Shown here: in pieces, positions 44,668 to 54,541 of the stretch
Layout: every line of letters begins with the position of its first letter
Position numbering within the stretch: the stretch's first letter is position 1
Source: Saccharospirillaceae bacterium
Lineage (GTDB): Bacteria > Pseudomonadota > Gammaproteobacteria > Pseudomonadales > Oceanobacteraceae
Direction: 5' to 3'
NCBI GenBank assembly: GCA_022448365.1
Contig: JAKVCS010000004.1
Span: 368,856 to 432,855, forward strand
DNA length: 64,000 nucleotides
Position numbers and translations under genes: made by a program
Notes under the pieces: generated by a model
Told to the model about the DNA's origin: nothing
Databases searched by the model: none
What the model saw: the letters and a program-made list of their open reading frames with translations, nothing else

Positions 44668-46002
44668 ATGTCGAGAAAATATTTTGGTACCGACGGTATT
44701 CGTGGGGAAGTGGGTGAGTTCCCGATCACGCCTGAATTTGTAATGAAGCTGGGTTGGGCTGCCGGGAAAGTATTTGCCGAACAGGGTAAGAAAACCATCT
44801 TAATCGGCAAGGACACTCGTATTTCCGGTTATATGTTTGAATCAGCCTTGGAGGCTGGCTTGTCTGCAGCCGGTGTAAATAGTGGTTTGTTGGGCCCGAT
44901 GCCAACTCCCGGTATTGCCTATCTGACACGAACTTTTTACGCCGATGCTGGCATTGTCATCAGTGCGTCTCACAACCCATATCAGGATAATGGGATTAAG
45001 TTCTTCTCAAGTAATGGCACCAAGCTCGATGATAAGATTGAACAAGCTATTGAAGAACATTTAGACCGGCCTATGACAACCGTTGCCTCGGATCAACTGG
45101 GCAAAGCCTTTCGGATTGATGACGCAGCAGGTCGTTATATTGAATTCTGTAAGAGCAGTGCGCGACGTTTGCGTCTCAAGGGGCAGCGTATCGTGCTGGA
45201 TTGTGCCCATGGTGCAACTTACCAGATTGCTCCGGCAGTGTTTCGTGAGTTGGGTGCTGAAGTTGTCGTTATTGGGGCCGAGCCTGATGGTCTTAATATA
45301 AACAAAGAGGTGGGGTCTACTTCACCGAAGGCATTGCAGCGCAAAGTTACCGAAATCCGCGCCGATCTGGGTATCGCTTTTGATGGTGATGGTGACCGCG
45401 TAGTCATGGTGGATGGTAATGGCGAGGTTGTTGACGGTGATGAGTTGTTGTTCATTATGGCAACGCACGCTAAAAGCCGTGGGCGTTTGGGGGGCGGCGT
45501 TGTCGGTACTTTGATGTCAAACCTGGGCCTTGAATTAGCCCTCAAAGAGGACGGTATCGATTTTGCCCGCGCCAAAGTAGGTGATCGATATGTGATGCAG
45601 CAGCTAAAAGAGCGCAACTGGCGTTTTGGTGGAGAGTCCTCTGGTCATTTGCTGTGCCTTGATTCAACAACGACCGGAGATGGTGTTGTTTCTGCCTTGC
45701 AGGTGATGATGGCGATTCAGGATTTAGACAAGCCATTGCATGAATTGAAAAAGGGTATGAGTAAGTGTCCACAAACCATGATCAATGTTCGTCGTAATCA
45801 AGACATTGATGTAAATAGTGACGACACCGTCAAGGCTGCCGTTGCCGAAGTGGAGAATACTCTGGCTGGTCGCGGTCGTGTGTTGTTGCGTCCCTCGGGT
45901 ACGGAACCGGTCGTGCGGGTGATGGTAGAAGGTGAGGATGCCGCACAGGTTTCAGCACTGACACAGGAACTGGCCGAAGTTGTGGAAAAAGTGCTGGCTT
46001 GA
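44668..46002 (+). CDS. glmM: Phosphoglucosamine mutase
   Basis: A 444-residue alpha-D-phosphohexomutase converting glucosamine-6-phosphate to the 1-phosphate for UDP-GlcNAc. Active-site Ser101 lies in [12 protein letters not shown], the Mg loop is DGDGDRV and the sugar loop is [19 protein letters not shown] binds phosphate. AAGGAAAG precedes the ATG. Confidence 0.97.
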   Translation: MSRKYFGTDGIRGEVGEFPITPEFVMKLGWAAGKVFAEQGKKTILIGKDTRISGYMFESALEAGLSAAGVNSGLLGPMPTPGIAYLTRTFYADAGIVISASHNPYQDNGIKFFSSNGTKLDDKIEQAIEEHLDRPMTTVASDQLGKAFRIDDAAGRYIEFCKSSARRLRLKGQRIVLDCAHGATYQIAPAVFRELGAEVVVIGAEPDGLNINKEVGSTSPKALQRKVTEIRADLGIAFDGDGDRVVMVDGNGEVVDGDELLFIMATHAKSRGRLGGGVVGTLMSNLGLELALKEDGIDFARAKVGDRYVMQQLKERNWRFGGESSGHLLCLDSTTTGDGVVSALQVMMAIQDLDKPLHELKKGMSKCPQTMINVRRNQDIDVNSDDTVKAAVAEVENTLAGRGRVLLRPSGTEPVVRVMVEGEDAAQVSALTQELAEVVEKVLA

Positions 46003-46010
46003 TTGTTAAT

Positions 46011-46038
46011 AAGAGAGGGAGTATTCGCTCCTTCTCTT
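46011..46038 (+). terminator. Hairpin after glmM
   Basis: AAGAGAGGGAG (46011-46021)/CTCCTTCTCTT (46028-46038) with one mismatch; T-run absent, so a weak terminator or a spacer structure ahead of tpiA. Confidence 0.45.
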
Positions 46039-46093
46039 GTATCAGCTCTCCTTCTTAGATAGTATCTGCGCTCTTTGAATTTTGAGAAGCCTC

Positions 46094-46834
46094 ATGCGTC
46101 GATTATTGGTTGCCGGAAACTGGAAAATGAACGCTTCAGTCGAAATGACTGAATCGCTTTTATCCGCGATTACAGCAGCTGAAATTGATAACTGCGATGT
46201 TGCTGTATTTCCTCCTTTTCCCTATCTTGCGTTAGCAAAAGAAAAGTTATCAGCATCATCGATTGTTGTGGGCGGGCAGAATTGTTCAATTGCTGACTCG
46301 GGTGCCTACACTGGTGAGGTTTCAGTCTCTATGTTGCAGGATATTGGGTGTGGCATGGTGTTGGTCGGTCATTCTGAGCGCCGCAGTCTGTATCATGAAA
46401 CCGATGCAGTTGTTCTGGCCAAGACAGAGAAGGTGCTTGCTCAGGGAATGATTGCCGTAGTGTGTGTCGGTGAAACGCTTGAGCAGCGTCAGTCTGGCAA
46501 TGCGGAACTGATTGTTAGGCAACAACTGTCAGCATTATTGCATCAGTTGTCGGAGCAGCAATGGTCTCAAGTCGTCGTAGCTTATGAGCCGGTTTGGGCG
46601 ATTGGTACCGGCGAAACAGCTTCGCCGGAACAAGCACAGCAGATGCATGCATTTATCCGCTCTTTGCTCGCATCAGTGAGTGTTGGGGTCGCTGAGCAAA
46701 CTAAGATTTTATACGGTGGCAGTGTGAAAGCTGCTAACGCGGCAGAGTTATTTACTCAGGTCGATATTGATGGTGGTCTGGTTGGCGGTGCATCGCTGAC
46801 GGCTGAAGAATTTTTAGGAATCTGTCGTTCATAG
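46094..46834 (+). CDS. tpiA: Triosephosphate isomerase
   Basis: A 246-residue TIM barrel interconverting dihydroxyacetone phosphate and glyceraldehyde-3-phosphate. Catalytic Asn/Lys are in AGNWKMN, His in LVGHSERR, Glu in YEPVWAIGTG, and the phosphate loop is YGGSVKAAN. Start at MRRLLVAGNW; an upstream TTG is less likely. secG follows after 7 bp. Confidence 0.97.
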   Translation: MRRLLVAGNWKMNASVEMTESLLSAITAAEIDNCDVAVFPPFPYLALAKEKLSASSIVVGGQNCSIADSGAYTGEVSVSMLQDIGCGMVLVGHSERRSLYHETDAVVLAKTEKVLAQGMIAVVCVGETLEQRQSGNAELIVRQQLSALLHQLSEQQWSQVVVAYEPVWAIGTGETASPEQAQQMHAFIRSLLASVSVGVAEQTKILYGGSVKAANAAELFTQVDIDGGLVGGASLTAEEFLGICRS

Positions 46835-46841
46835 GTAGAAT

Positions 46842-47246
46842 ATGGAACAAATTATTTTAATTGCTCATATCTTGTTTGCGTTAGGCATCGTTGGTTTTGT
46901 CATGATGCAGCAGGGTAAAGGTGCTGATGCTGGTGCTTCTTTCGGTAGCGGTGCGTCCCAAACTGTATTCGGTAGCCAGGGTTCGGGTAACTTTCTGAGT
47001 CGCAGTACGGCAATTCTTGCTACTTTGTTTTTCGTCACCAGTCTGGGTTTAGCCGTTGTTGCTAAGCAAAAAGCCGTTGGTGCTTCTGATTTGGGTATTC
47101 CGAGCCAAGAAGTGATCGAAAAGCTTGAGCAAGACACCCCAATTGTGGAAGAATACGCGCCGGTTTCAGATGCTCCTGTTTTGGGTGCTCCTGAGCTGGA
47201 CGCTTCAGCGTCTGATGAGCCTGCAATCGAAGAGGCGGGTCAGTAA
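46842..47246 (+). CDS. secG: Protein translocase subunit SecG
   Basis: A 134-residue small membrane protein of the SecYEG channel. It has two transmembrane segments (about 2-22 and 52-73) around the GKGADAGASFGSGASQTVFGSQGSGN loop. The C-terminal tail from about residue 80 is long and Ala/Glu/Asp/Pro-rich. tpiA-secG-tRNA-Leu is a standard order. Confidence 0.95.
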   Translation: MEQIILIAHILFALGIVGFVMMQQGKGADAGASFGSGASQTVFGSQGSGNFLSRSTAILATLFFVTSLGLAVVAKQKAVGASDLGIPSQEVIEKLEQDTPIVEEYAPVSDAPVLGAPELDASASDEPAIEEAGQ

Positions 47247-47263
47247 GCGCAAGCGAATGTAGT

Positions 47264-47349
47264 GCGGATGTGGTGGAATTGGTAGACACGCCATCTTGAG
47301 GGGGTGGTGAGCATAGCTCGTGCGAGTTCAAGTCTCGCCATCCGCACCA
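47264..47349 (+). tRNA. tRNA-Leu (GAG)
   Basis: 86 nt including an encoded CCA. Acceptor GCGGATG pairs with CATCCGC; the anticodon arm CCATC/GGTGG encloses TTGAGGG, giving anticodon GAG; a long variable arm typical of tRNA-Leu follows; the T-loop is TTCAAGT. It is probably cut from the tpiA-secG transcript or has its own promoter. Confidence 0.96.
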
Positions 47350-47378
47350 ACTTCTTATTGTTGTAGAATAAGAAATAG

Positions 47379-47399
47379 AAAGCGAACTTAGTTCGCTTT
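47379..47399 (+). terminator. Terminator after tRNA-Leu
   Basis: AAAGCGAAC/GTTCGCTTT with a TTA loop and T-run. Confidence 0.85.
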
Positions 47400-47450
47400 T
47401 TCTGTTTAAAGCACCTATAATGCGCCTGCTTTTTACAGAACACATGCTTT

Positions 47451-47474
47451 AAAGCCCCTCGCGTCAGGGGCTTT
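47451..47474 (+). terminator. Second tandem terminator before rimP
   Basis: AAAGCCCCT (47451-47459)/AGGGGCTTT (47466-47474) and a T-run. It lies 52 nt after the first terminator, with a TATAAT hexamer (47416-47421) in between. Confidence 0.85.
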
Positions 47475-47705
47475 TTCGTACTCGAGGCCTTTCGAATTCA
47501 GGGCTTGCAGTGGATCAGCGGTGTTCCAGCCTGGATAAACCGTTTCGATTTATCAGGTCTGCAGATGCAATTGTGATGTCGTTGTTATCGCGATTGCATG
47601 CAGTTTTATCAGACTGGGCATTTATGCCCAGTTTTTGTTTGTGTCGAAGTCGGTCTTTGCTGATCTCAGGTTATGACCGACATCAAATTTTGAAAAGGTG
47701 GTTGT
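47475..47705 (+). promoter_or_regulatory. Structured leader of the rimP-nusA-infB operon
   Basis: Three hairpins in a row: 47530-47557 (one bulge), 47559-47603 (CTGC plus ATGCAAT paired with ATTGCAT plus GCAG, 2-nt bulge) and 47613-47632 (ACTGGGCA/TGCCCAGT followed by TTTTTG). The last is terminator-like and only 73 nt before rimP, so it may be an attenuator. In E. coli the nusA operon leader also carries terminators and is autoregulated by NusA. Confidence 0.5.
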
Positions 47706-48164
47706 TTGGCTAAAGACACTCAGTTGACTGAAATGCTGGCTCCAATTGTGGAGTCTATGGGCTACGTTTTTTGGGGCCTGGAATATTCTGCGCAGGGTAA
47801 GCATACGCTGTTGCGAATCTTTATTGATCATGAAAATGGCATTAACGTCGACAACTGCGCTGAAGTCAGTCGTCAGGTTAGTAGTGTTCTGGATGTCGAA
47901 GATCCTATTTCTCAGGATTACACTCTGGAAGTTTCGTCCCCTGGGATGGACCGACCATTATTTACCCTCGAACAGTTTAAAAGTTACGCCAACCATATTA
48001 TTGAGTTGCGCTTGCGTATGCCGTTCGATGGACGTCGAAAATTTAAGGGCCAACTGATTGGTGTTGAGCAGGAAGATATTGTGCTGTTTGTTGATGGCCA
48101 TGAATATCTGTTGCCCATTGAGCTGATTGAGAAGGCGAATGTTGTTCCACAATTCAAGGACTAA
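47706..48164 (+). CDS. rimP: Ribosome maturation factor RimP
   Basis: A 152-residue 30S assembly factor, with an N-terminal domain ([26 protein letters not shown]) and a C-terminal SH3-like domain ([17 protein letters not shown]). [15 protein letters not shown] is the family signature. The start is TTG, with AAAAGGTGG upstream. First gene of rimP-nusA-infB. Confidence 0.95.
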   Translation: MAKDTQLTEMLAPIVESMGYVFWGLEYSAQGKHTLLRIFIDHENGINVDNCAEVSRQVSSVLDVEDPISQDYTLEVSSPGMDRPLFTLEQFKSYANHIIELRLRMPFDGRRKFKGQLIGVEQEDIVLFVDGHEYLLPIELIEKANVVPQFKD

Positions 48165-48186
48165 GGTTGCAGAGCGAGGCTAGAAG

Positions 48187-49683
48187 ATGAGCAAAGAAAT
48201 TCTCCTGGTCGCGGAAGCGGTATCCAACGAAAAAGGCGTTTCAAAAGAAATTATTTTTGAAGCCATTGAATCTGCGCTGGCGGCGGCTGCTAAAAAGCGT
48301 TACGAAGATGAAGAAGCCACTATTCGCGTAGATATCGACCGCAGAACCGGTGATTACGAAACTTTCCGCAGCTGGTTAGTTGTTAGTAACGATGTGGTTC
48401 CAGGCTTGGGTGATGAACTCACGCTGGAAGAAGCACTCGAAATTGACACCAATCTGCAGCCAGGTGATACCTACGAAACTCAGATTGAAAATCCTGATTT
48501 TGGACGTATTGCTGCCCAGGCGGCGAAGCAAATTATTGTGCAAAAAGTACGTGAAGCTGAGCGTGCCCAGATTGTTGAACAGTATGAAGATCGAGTGGGT
48601 GAACTAATCAGCGGTACCGTTAAAAAGGTCACCCGCGATAATGTCATTATCGATCTTGGCAACAATGCTGAAGGTCTGATGCCAAAAGATCAGTTGATCG
48701 GTCGTGAAATCCTGCGTATGGGTGATCGTGTTCGTTCCATTCTGTTTGATATCCGACCGGAAAATCGCGGCCCTCAGTTGATGCTGAGTCGCACCATTTC
48801 CGACATGATGGTCGAATTATTCCGCATTGAAGTGCCTGAAATTGCGGAAGAGGTTATCGAAATTAAAGGTGCCGCTCGTGACCCGGGTTCGCGTGCCAAG
48901 ATTGCAGTTAAAACTAACGATAAGCGTATCGATCCGGTAGGTGCTTGTGTGGGTATGCGTGGTGCTCGTGTCCAGGCCGTAACCAACGAACTTGGCGGTA
49001 ATGAGCGCATCGACATTGTGTTGTGGGACGATAACCCGGCGCAGCTGGTTATCAACGCAATGGCACCTGCGGAAGTGGCATCCATCATCATGGATGAAGA
49101 AACCAACTCCATGGATGTTGCTGTTGAAGAAGACAACCTGGCACAAGCTATCGGCCGTGGTGGTCAGAACGTACGCTTGGCGTCCGAGCTGACAGGCTGG
49201 GAAATCAACGTGATGACTGAGGAAGAAGCGTCTGACAAACAGAACGAAGAAGCCTCTGCTTACATCAACACCTTTATGAATTCTCTGGATATTGATGAAG
49301 ACTTCGCTCTGCTGCTCGTAGAAGAAGGGTTCACCTCTCTGGAAGAGATCGCTTATGTGCCCATGGAAGAAATGCTGGCGATCGAAGGTCTGGACGAAGA
49401 AGTCGTTAACGAATTGCGTAATCGCGCAAAAGACGTGCTGCTGACTCAGGCCATTGCATCAGAAGAACAACTGGAAGCAGCGCAACCAGCAGAAGATCTG
49501 CTGACAATGGACGGCATGGATAAGCACCTGGCATTGGTGCTGGCCAGCAAGGGTATTTGTACGATGGAGGATCTCGCCGAGCAATCCATCGATGACCTGC
49601 TGGACGTTGAAGACATGACCGAAGAGAAAGCCGCCGAATTGATTATGACGGCACGCAAGCCCTGGTTCGAGGGCAACGACTAA
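48187..49683 (+). CDS. nusA: Transcription termination/antitermination factor NusA
   Basis: A 498-residue RNA polymerase-binding factor. It has an N-terminal domain (about 1-130), S1 (about 135-200), two KH domains (about 205-345, with [11 protein letters not shown] and [14 protein letters not shown]), and two acidic repeats (about 365-495) as in E. coli. It controls pausing, termination and rRNA antitermination. Confidence 0.98.
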   Translation: MSKEILLVAEAVSNEKGVSKEIIFEAIESALAAAAKKRYEDEEATIRVDIDRRTGDYETFRSWLVVSNDVVPGLGDELTLEEALEIDTNLQPGDTYETQIENPDFGRIAAQAAKQIIVQKVREAERAQIVEQYEDRVGELISGTVKKVTRDNVIIDLGNNAEGLMPKDQLIGREILRMGDRVRSILFDIRPENRGPQLMLSRTISDMMVELFRIEVPEIAEEVIEIKGAARDPGSRAKIAVKTNDKRIDPVGACVGMRGARVQAVTNELGGNERIDIVLWDDNPAQLVINAMAPAEVASIIMDEETNSMDVAVEEDNLAQAIGRGGQNVRLASELTGWEINVMTEEEASDKQNEEASAYINTFMNSLDIDEDFALLLVEEGFTSLEEIAYVPMEEMLAIEGLDEEVVNELRNRAKDVLLTQAIASEEQLEAAQPAEDLLTMDGMDKHLALVLASKGICTMEDLAEQSIDDLLDVEDMTEEKAAELIMTARKPWFEGND

Positions 49684-49710
49684 TAGATCCGCTCGGCATA
49701 GGAGAAACGT

Positions 49711-52455
49711 ATGGCAGATGTAACAGTTAAAGAACTCGCCGACGTGGTAAATATCGGTGTTGATCGCCTGCTGTCCCAGATGAAAGAAGCCGGTCTGCCT
49801 CAGACCGGTTCTGAAGATGCAGTATCAGATGATCAAAAACAAACCTTGTTGGCCTTTTTAAAGTCCAGCCACGGTGAGTCTGGTGACGCCCCGAAGAAAA
49901 TTACCCTGAAGCGCAAAGCAACCACGACATTAAAAGTGGGTGCAGGTGGCAAGAAACAAGTAAACGTAGAAGTGCGTAAAAAGCGCACCTACGTGAAGCG
50001 CGACGAATCTGAGTTAGCAGCAGACAAGGCGCGCGTAGAGGCAAAGGCAGCCGCTGATCAGGCTGCTGAAGAAGAAGCCGCACGTGCAGCGGAAGCGGCA
50101 CAAGCGAAAGCGACTGCTGATGCTGAGCAAGCAGCGGCAGAGAAAGCGCAGGCTGATAAAGCCGCAGCGGAAGTAAAAGCCGCCAAAAAGCCAGAGCCTA
50201 AGGTTAAGAAAGAAGCGCCTAAAGCGCCTCAAATGCCTAAAGCAACGGCAACGGCTAAGCCAACGGCTCGTGTTGTCGCGAAGAAGGTAGAAGAGAAGAA
50301 GCCAACAGCAACTCTGAAACCTAAAGCAGAAGCTAAACCGAAGGCAACTGCGAAACCTAAGGTGAAGGTAACGCCTGCTGAAGAACGTCGTGCTAAGCCA
50401 AGTAAGCCGGTAGCTAAGGTTCGCCAGAAGCCAACAGAAGACGAAGCGGCACAAAAACGTGCAGAAGCGGAAGCGGTTCAGGCCCGTCAGGATGACAGTG
50501 GTCGTAAACGTGGGAAAGGCAGCGATCGTCGCCATGGTGATGATCGTGAGAAGCGTTTTGTTGATGGTTCTGAGCAGGATCGCAGTGGCCGTAACAAAGG
50601 CCGAAATAAAGGTAAGTTGAAAGGCGCTGCGCGTCGTCAGCAAAACCAGGCGGCCAATGCTAATAATGAGCACGGTTTCAGTAAACCAACGGCTCCAGTC
50701 ATCAAAGAAGTGGAATTGCCAGAAGCGATTTCTGTTGGTGAATTGGCGCAGAAACTGGCTGTTAAAGCCGGTGAAGTGATCAAGGAGCTGATGAAGCTGG
50801 GCGTCATGGCCACCATCAACCAGACTCTGGACCAGGATACTGCCACTCTGGTGGTTGAAGAAATGGGCCATAAGGTTTCCAAGCTGATTTCTGACAATGA
50901 GTTGGAAGAGGCGGTTACTGAGTCGGTATCGTACGACGGTGAACAAACTACCCGTGCGCCGGTTGTTACCGTTATGGGTCACGTTGACCATGGTAAAACC
51001 TCGCTGTTGGATTACATCCGTAAATCACGCGTTGTATCCGGCGAAGCTGGCGGTATTACCCAGCACATCGGTGCGTACCACGTAGATACGGATCACGGCA
51101 TGGTGTCCTTCCTGGATACACCTGGACACGCGGCATTTACCTCGATGCGTGCTCGTGGTGCTCAGTCTACGGACGTTGTCATTCTGGTAGTTGCAGCAGA
51201 CGATGGTGTGATGCCTCAGACTGAAGAAGCGGTACAACACGCTAAAGCGGCCGGTGTTCCAATCGTTGTTGCGATCAACAAGATGGATAAAGAGGCGGCT
51301 GATCCGGATCGTGCTAAAAACGAATTGGCTGCTCGCGATGTCATCCCGGAAGATTGGGGCGGTGACGTACCGTTTGTACCGGTATCTGCTCATACCGGTC
51401 AGGGTATTGATGAGCTGCTGGAAGCCGTCATTCTGCAGTCTGAGTTGCTGGAGCTGAAAGCCCACTTCGATGGTCCGGGTCAGGGTGTTGTGGTTGAATC
51501 GCGCCTGGACAAAGGTCGTGGTCCGGTGGCTACGCTGCTGGTTCAGAACGGTACTCTGAAAAAAGGCGACATCGTACTGGCAGGTACTTATTACGGTCGT
51601 GCCCGCGCATTGCTGGATGAGAACGGTAAGCCAACTGACGAAGCTGGTCCGTCGATCCCGGTTGAAATTCTGGGTCTTGGTGGCACGCCTGACGCGGGTG
51701 ACGTGTTCATGGTTGTTGAAAGCGAGAAGAAGGCACGTGAAGTTGCTGAATTCCGTGAAGCTAAGCTGAAAGAACAAATTCAGCAACGTCAGCAGAAAGC
51801 CAAACTGGATGCTCTGTTCGCAGGCATGCAGGAAGGTGAGCAGGCCAACCTGAACATCATTCTGAAAACCGATGTTCGTGGTTCTCTGGAAGCCATTGCC
51901 GCTTCGCTTGAGAAGCTGGCGACCGATGAAGTAAAAGTAACCATCGTATCTTCCGGTGTGGGTGGTATTACTGAAACTGACGCAACCCTGGCTGTTGCCT
52001 CCGGTGCCGTTATGTTCGGCTTCAACGTTCGTGCGGATAACGCTGCGAAGAAAGTTGTCGAAGGTAACGACGTAGACATGCGTTACTACAGCGTGATCTA
52101 CGACCTGCTGGACGATGTTAAGCAAGCAATGGGTGGCCTGCTGGCGCCTGAGCTACGCGAAGAAATCGTTGGCATAGCGGAAGTGCGTGATGTATTCAAC
52201 TCACCGAAATTCGGTCAGATTGCTGGCTGTATGGTGGTTGACGGTACCATTTATCGCAATAAGAAGATCCGTGTACTGCGTGAGAACGTCGTGATCTATG
52301 AAGGTGAGCTGGAGTCTCTGCGTCGCTTTAAAGATGACGTACAGGAAGTTCGCCAGGCGATGGAATGTGGTATCGGTGTTAAGAACTATCAGGATGTTCG
52401 CCCTGGCGATCAGATTGAAGTGTTCGATGTGCGTGAAATTGCACGTACACTGTAA
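49711..52455 (+). CDS. infB: Translation initiation factor IF-2
   Basis: A 914-residue GTPase that brings initiator tRNA to the ribosome. An N-terminal IF2_N motif (residues 1-52) is followed by a long Ala/Lys/Glu/Pro low-complexity linker (about 100-330), a second IF2_N motif, the G domain ([17 protein letters not shown]) and the C-terminal domains. The repetitive linker is normal for gammaproteobacterial IF-2. Confidence 0.98.
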   Translation: MADVTVKELADVVNIGVDRLLSQMKEAGLPQTGSEDAVSDDQKQTLLAFLKSSHGESGDAPKKITLKRKATTTLKVGAGGKKQVNVEVRKKRTYVKRDESELAADKARVEAKAAADQAAEEEAARAAEAAQAKATADAEQAAAEKAQADKAAAEVKAAKKPEPKVKKEAPKAPQMPKATATAKPTARVVAKKVEEKKPTATLKPKAEAKPKATAKPKVKVTPAEERRAKPSKPVAKVRQKPTEDEAAQKRAEAEAVQARQDDSGRKRGKGSDRRHGDDREKRFVDGSEQDRSGRNKGRNKGKLKGAARRQQNQAANANNEHGFSKPTAPVIKEVELPEAISVGELAQKLAVKAGEVIKELMKLGVMATINQTLDQDTATLVVEEMGHKVSKLISDNELEEAVTESVSYDGEQTTRAPVVTVMGHVDHGKTSLLDYIRKSRVVSGEAGGITQHIGAYHVDTDHGMVSFLDTPGHAAFTSMRARGAQSTDVVILVVAADDGVMPQTEEAVQHAKAAGVPIVVAINKMDKEAADPDRAKNELAARDVIPEDWGGDVPFVPVSAHTGQGIDELLEAVILQSELLELKAHFDGPGQGVVVESRLDKGRGPVATLLVQNGTLKKGDIVLAGTYYGRARALLDENGKPTDEAGPSIPVEILGLGGTPDAGDVFMVVESEKKAREVAEFREAKLKEQIQQRQQKAKLDALFAGMQEGEQANLNIILKTDVRGSLEAIAASLEKLATDEVKVTIVSSGVGGITETDATLAVASGAVMFGFNVRADNAAKKVVEGNDVDMRYYSVIYDLLDDVKQAMGGLLAPELREEIVGIAEVRDVFNSPKFGQIAGCMVVDGTIYRNKKIRVLRENVVIYEGELESLRRFKDDVQEVRQAMECGIGVKNYQDVRPGDQIEVFDVREIARTL

Positions 52456-52492
52456 ATCGGCTTCTAAGCCTCAAAGTGCTTAGCACTTACCC

Positions 52493-52521
52493 AAAGCCCG
52501 GTCTGTTTCAGACTGGGCTTT
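52493..52521 (+). terminator. Hairpin between infB and rbfA
   Basis: AAAGCCCGGTCTG/CAGACTGGGCTTT with one wobble and a TTT loop; only a short T-rich tail, so it probably gives partial termination inside the operon. Confidence 0.6.
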
Positions 52522-52544
52522 GCTGCTTCTGAAAGAGAATAAAC

Positions 52545-52943
52545 ATGCCAAAAGATTACAGCCGTACATCACGACTGGGTGAACAAATCCAACGTGATCT
52601 GGCACAAATGATTCAGTTTGAAATGAAAGACCCGCGTCTGGGTATGGTGACGTTAAACCAGGTAAAAGTGGCGAAAGATTTAGGTTATGCCGACATCTAT
52701 TTCACCGTGATGGGTGCCAAAGGTGAAACGGATGAACAAATTCGTGAACAAACCGAAAGTATTTTAAACGATGCTGCCGGCTACCTGCGCTCTGAACTGG
52801 CCCGGAACATGACGACTCGTGTGACGCCACAACTGCGTTTCCACTATGACGAAACGCTGGAGCGTGGGCATCATCTGACGGGCCTGATTAAAAAGGCTCG
52901 CCAGGAAGACGATGCGCACCAGAATGATGATTCTGAAGACTAA
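52545..52943 (+). CDS. rbfA: 30S ribosome-binding factor RbfA
   Basis: A 132-residue KH-like cold-shock assembly factor with RLGEQIQRDLAQMIQFEMKDPRLG and RFHYDETLERG typical of the family. It acts late in 30S maturation. Between infB and truB as usual. Confidence 0.97.
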   Translation: MPKDYSRTSRLGEQIQRDLAQMIQFEMKDPRLGMVTLNQVKVAKDLGYADIYFTVMGAKGETDEQIREQTESILNDAAGYLRSELARNMTTRVTPQLRFHYDETLERGHHLTGLIKKARQEDDAHQNDDSED

Positions 52944-52965
52944 TTGCTAGCAGGTCATAAGTAGC

Positions 52966-53922
52966 GTGGGACGTAAGAAAAAAGGCCGCCCAGTCAGCGG
53001 CATTCTGGTGTTGAACAAACCTCTGGGATTAAGTTCAAACCAGGTTTTACAAAAAGTGAAGTGGTTGTTTCAGGCGCAAAAAGCCGGTCATACCGGAGCA
53101 CTGGACCCACAAGCCAGCGGTGTTTTGCCGATTTGTATGGGCGAAGCCACTAAGTTTTCTCAATTGTTGCTGGATTCCGATAAGGGTTACGAGACAACCG
53201 CTAAATTGGGCGAAATTCGTTCGACTGGCGATGCCGAAGGTGAAGTCATAAAAACTGCTGATGTTCCTGAGTTGTCCGGAGAGCAGGTTGAAGAAGTGCT
53301 GAGTAACTTTCGCGGTGATGTGGTTCAGGTGCCGCCGATGTTCTCAGCATTGAAGCTCGACGGTAAACCTCTGTACGAACTCGCCCGCAACGGTATGACG
53401 GCGGAAGAAGCTCAGGCCATTGCTGAGAAAAAACGCCGTACCATTCAGATTCATGAACTGACATTGAATGATCAGCGCTCTGATGAACTTGATTTGTCGG
53501 TGCGTTGTTCCAAGGGGACTTATATTCGAACTCTGGTGGAAGACATTGGTAACGTTCTGGGTTCAGGAGCCTATGTTTCCATGTTACACCGCACACACTC
53601 TGGTCCGTATCACTCTGCTCAGATGATTACCTTAGAGCAGCTTGAAGCATTGTTTGAAGCGGGTGGGACCGACGCATTAGACAAATTATTGTTGCCGCCT
53701 GAAACTGCGTTGCCAAGCAGCTGGCCAGTGATTGAATTGAGCCGTTCCGAGGCGGAAAAGATCCTGCAGGGACAAGCTGTGAGTACTGGCTTAACCGAAA
53801 CACCTTCTGTACAATTATGGGCCGCTGAATCCGGGCGGAAGCAGTTGATTGGTATTGGCCGTATCGAACGGGGTGGCATTCGACCACAGCGTTTGTTGCA
53901 GGTGAACCTGTTAGCTGACTGA
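52966..53922 (+). CDS. truB: tRNA pseudouridine-55 synthase TruB
   Basis: A 318-residue pseudouridine synthase. Catalytic Asp47 lies in [31 protein letters not shown] is another family block, and a PUA-like C-terminal domain follows (about 255-318). The start is GTG. Confidence 0.97.
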   Translation: MGRKKKGRPVSGILVLNKPLGLSSNQVLQKVKWLFQAQKAGHTGALDPQASGVLPICMGEATKFSQLLLDSDKGYETTAKLGEIRSTGDAEGEVIKTADVPELSGEQVEEVLSNFRGDVVQVPPMFSALKLDGKPLYELARNGMTAEEAQAIAEKKRRTIQIHELTLNDQRSDELDLSVRCSKGTYIRTLVEDIGNVLGSGAYVSMLHRTHSGPYHSAQMITLEQLEALFEAGGTDALDKLLLPPETALPSSWPVIELSRSEAEKILQGQAVSTGLTETPSVQLWAAESGRKQLIGIGRIERGGIRPQRLLQVNLLAD

Positions 53923-54011
53923 AACGGATACGTCGCAAACGCGACAGCATCCCACTGTTAATGTGCACGGTGGTGATGTATTCGACTGCACATTCATCGG
54001 AGTATAGACAG

Positions 54012-54281
54012 ATGGCATTATCTGCTGAAAAGAAAGCTGAGATTGTAAACGAGTACAAAACTGCTGAAGGCGACACGGGTTCTCCTGAAGTACAAGTTGC
54101 TCTGCTGACCTTCAATATCAATGATCTGCAAGGTCACTTCAAAGCACACGCTAAAGATCACCACTCTCGTCGTGGTCTGATCCGCATGGTTAACCAGCGT
54201 CGTAAGCTGCTGGACTACCTGAAGCGTAAAGATGCAAATCGTTACTTAGAGCTGATCAAGCGTCTGGGTCTGCGTCGCTAA
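54012..54281 (+). CDS. rpsO: 30S ribosomal protein S15
   Basis: An 89-residue 16S rRNA-binding helical protein, with [38 protein letters not shown] and a [12 protein letters not shown] end. The start at MALSAEKK matches the family; upstream in-frame codons are not part of it. Followed by a terminator and the pnp leader. Confidence 0.98.
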   Translation: MALSAEKKAEIVNEYKTAEGDTGSPEVQVALLTFNINDLQGHFKAHAKDHHSRRGLIRMVNQRRKLLDYLKRKDANRYLELIKRLGLRR

Positions 54282-54293
54282 GATCTCGCTTCA

Positions 54294-54321
54294 CAACAAA
54301 AGCCCTACGGGGCTTTTGTTG
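54294..54321 (+). terminator. Terminator after rpsO
   Basis: 12-bp stem (54294-54305/54310-54321) with a TACG tetraloop. The T-rich arm GGGCTTTTGTTG and following TTTT make a convincing terminator. Confidence 0.9.
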
Positions 54322-54363
54322 TTTTAGCTAAAAGAATTTTTGTTTGTGTTACAGACTCTAAAC

Positions 54364-54497
54364 TGTTCAGTTCCTGAACAACTGTGGTGCCAACCCCATT
54401 TGATCGTGTTGTTGATCAATGGTGGTGCTTCTAACCATTTACCTTTCCGCTTTGTTCCAACGAGCGAATTACAGAAGGGTCAATGCTTAGAAGCACC
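54364..54497 (+). promoter_or_regulatory. Structured pnp leader with long-range stem
   Basis: A 7-bp hairpin TGTTCAG/CTGAACA (54364-54380) is followed by a long stem GGTGCTTCTAA (54424-54434)/TTAGAAGCACC (54487-54497) closing a 52-nt loop. In E. coli the pnp leader contains a double-stranded RNase III site used by PNPase to repress its own mRNA. This leader has the structure for the same control. Confidence 0.55.
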
Positions 54498-54541
54498 GGC
54501 AGTCGGAACTGGTGAACTTATATTATTAAAGGAAATTTTGA

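Noticed and set aside
50030-50460. Repetitive GCA/GAA/AAG-rich DNA resembling a tandem repeat
   Set aside because: It is the Ala/Glu/Lys linker of IF-2, low complexity but coding and typical of the family.
50014-50991. 325-residue minus-strand open frame inside infB
   Set aside because: Phe/Arg/Leu-rich antisense translation of the IF-2 linker and G domain; infB itself is unmistakable.
51025-52125. 366-residue minus-strand open frame inside infB
   Set aside because: Antisense shadow of conserved IF-2 domains, with no domain or ribosome site of its own.
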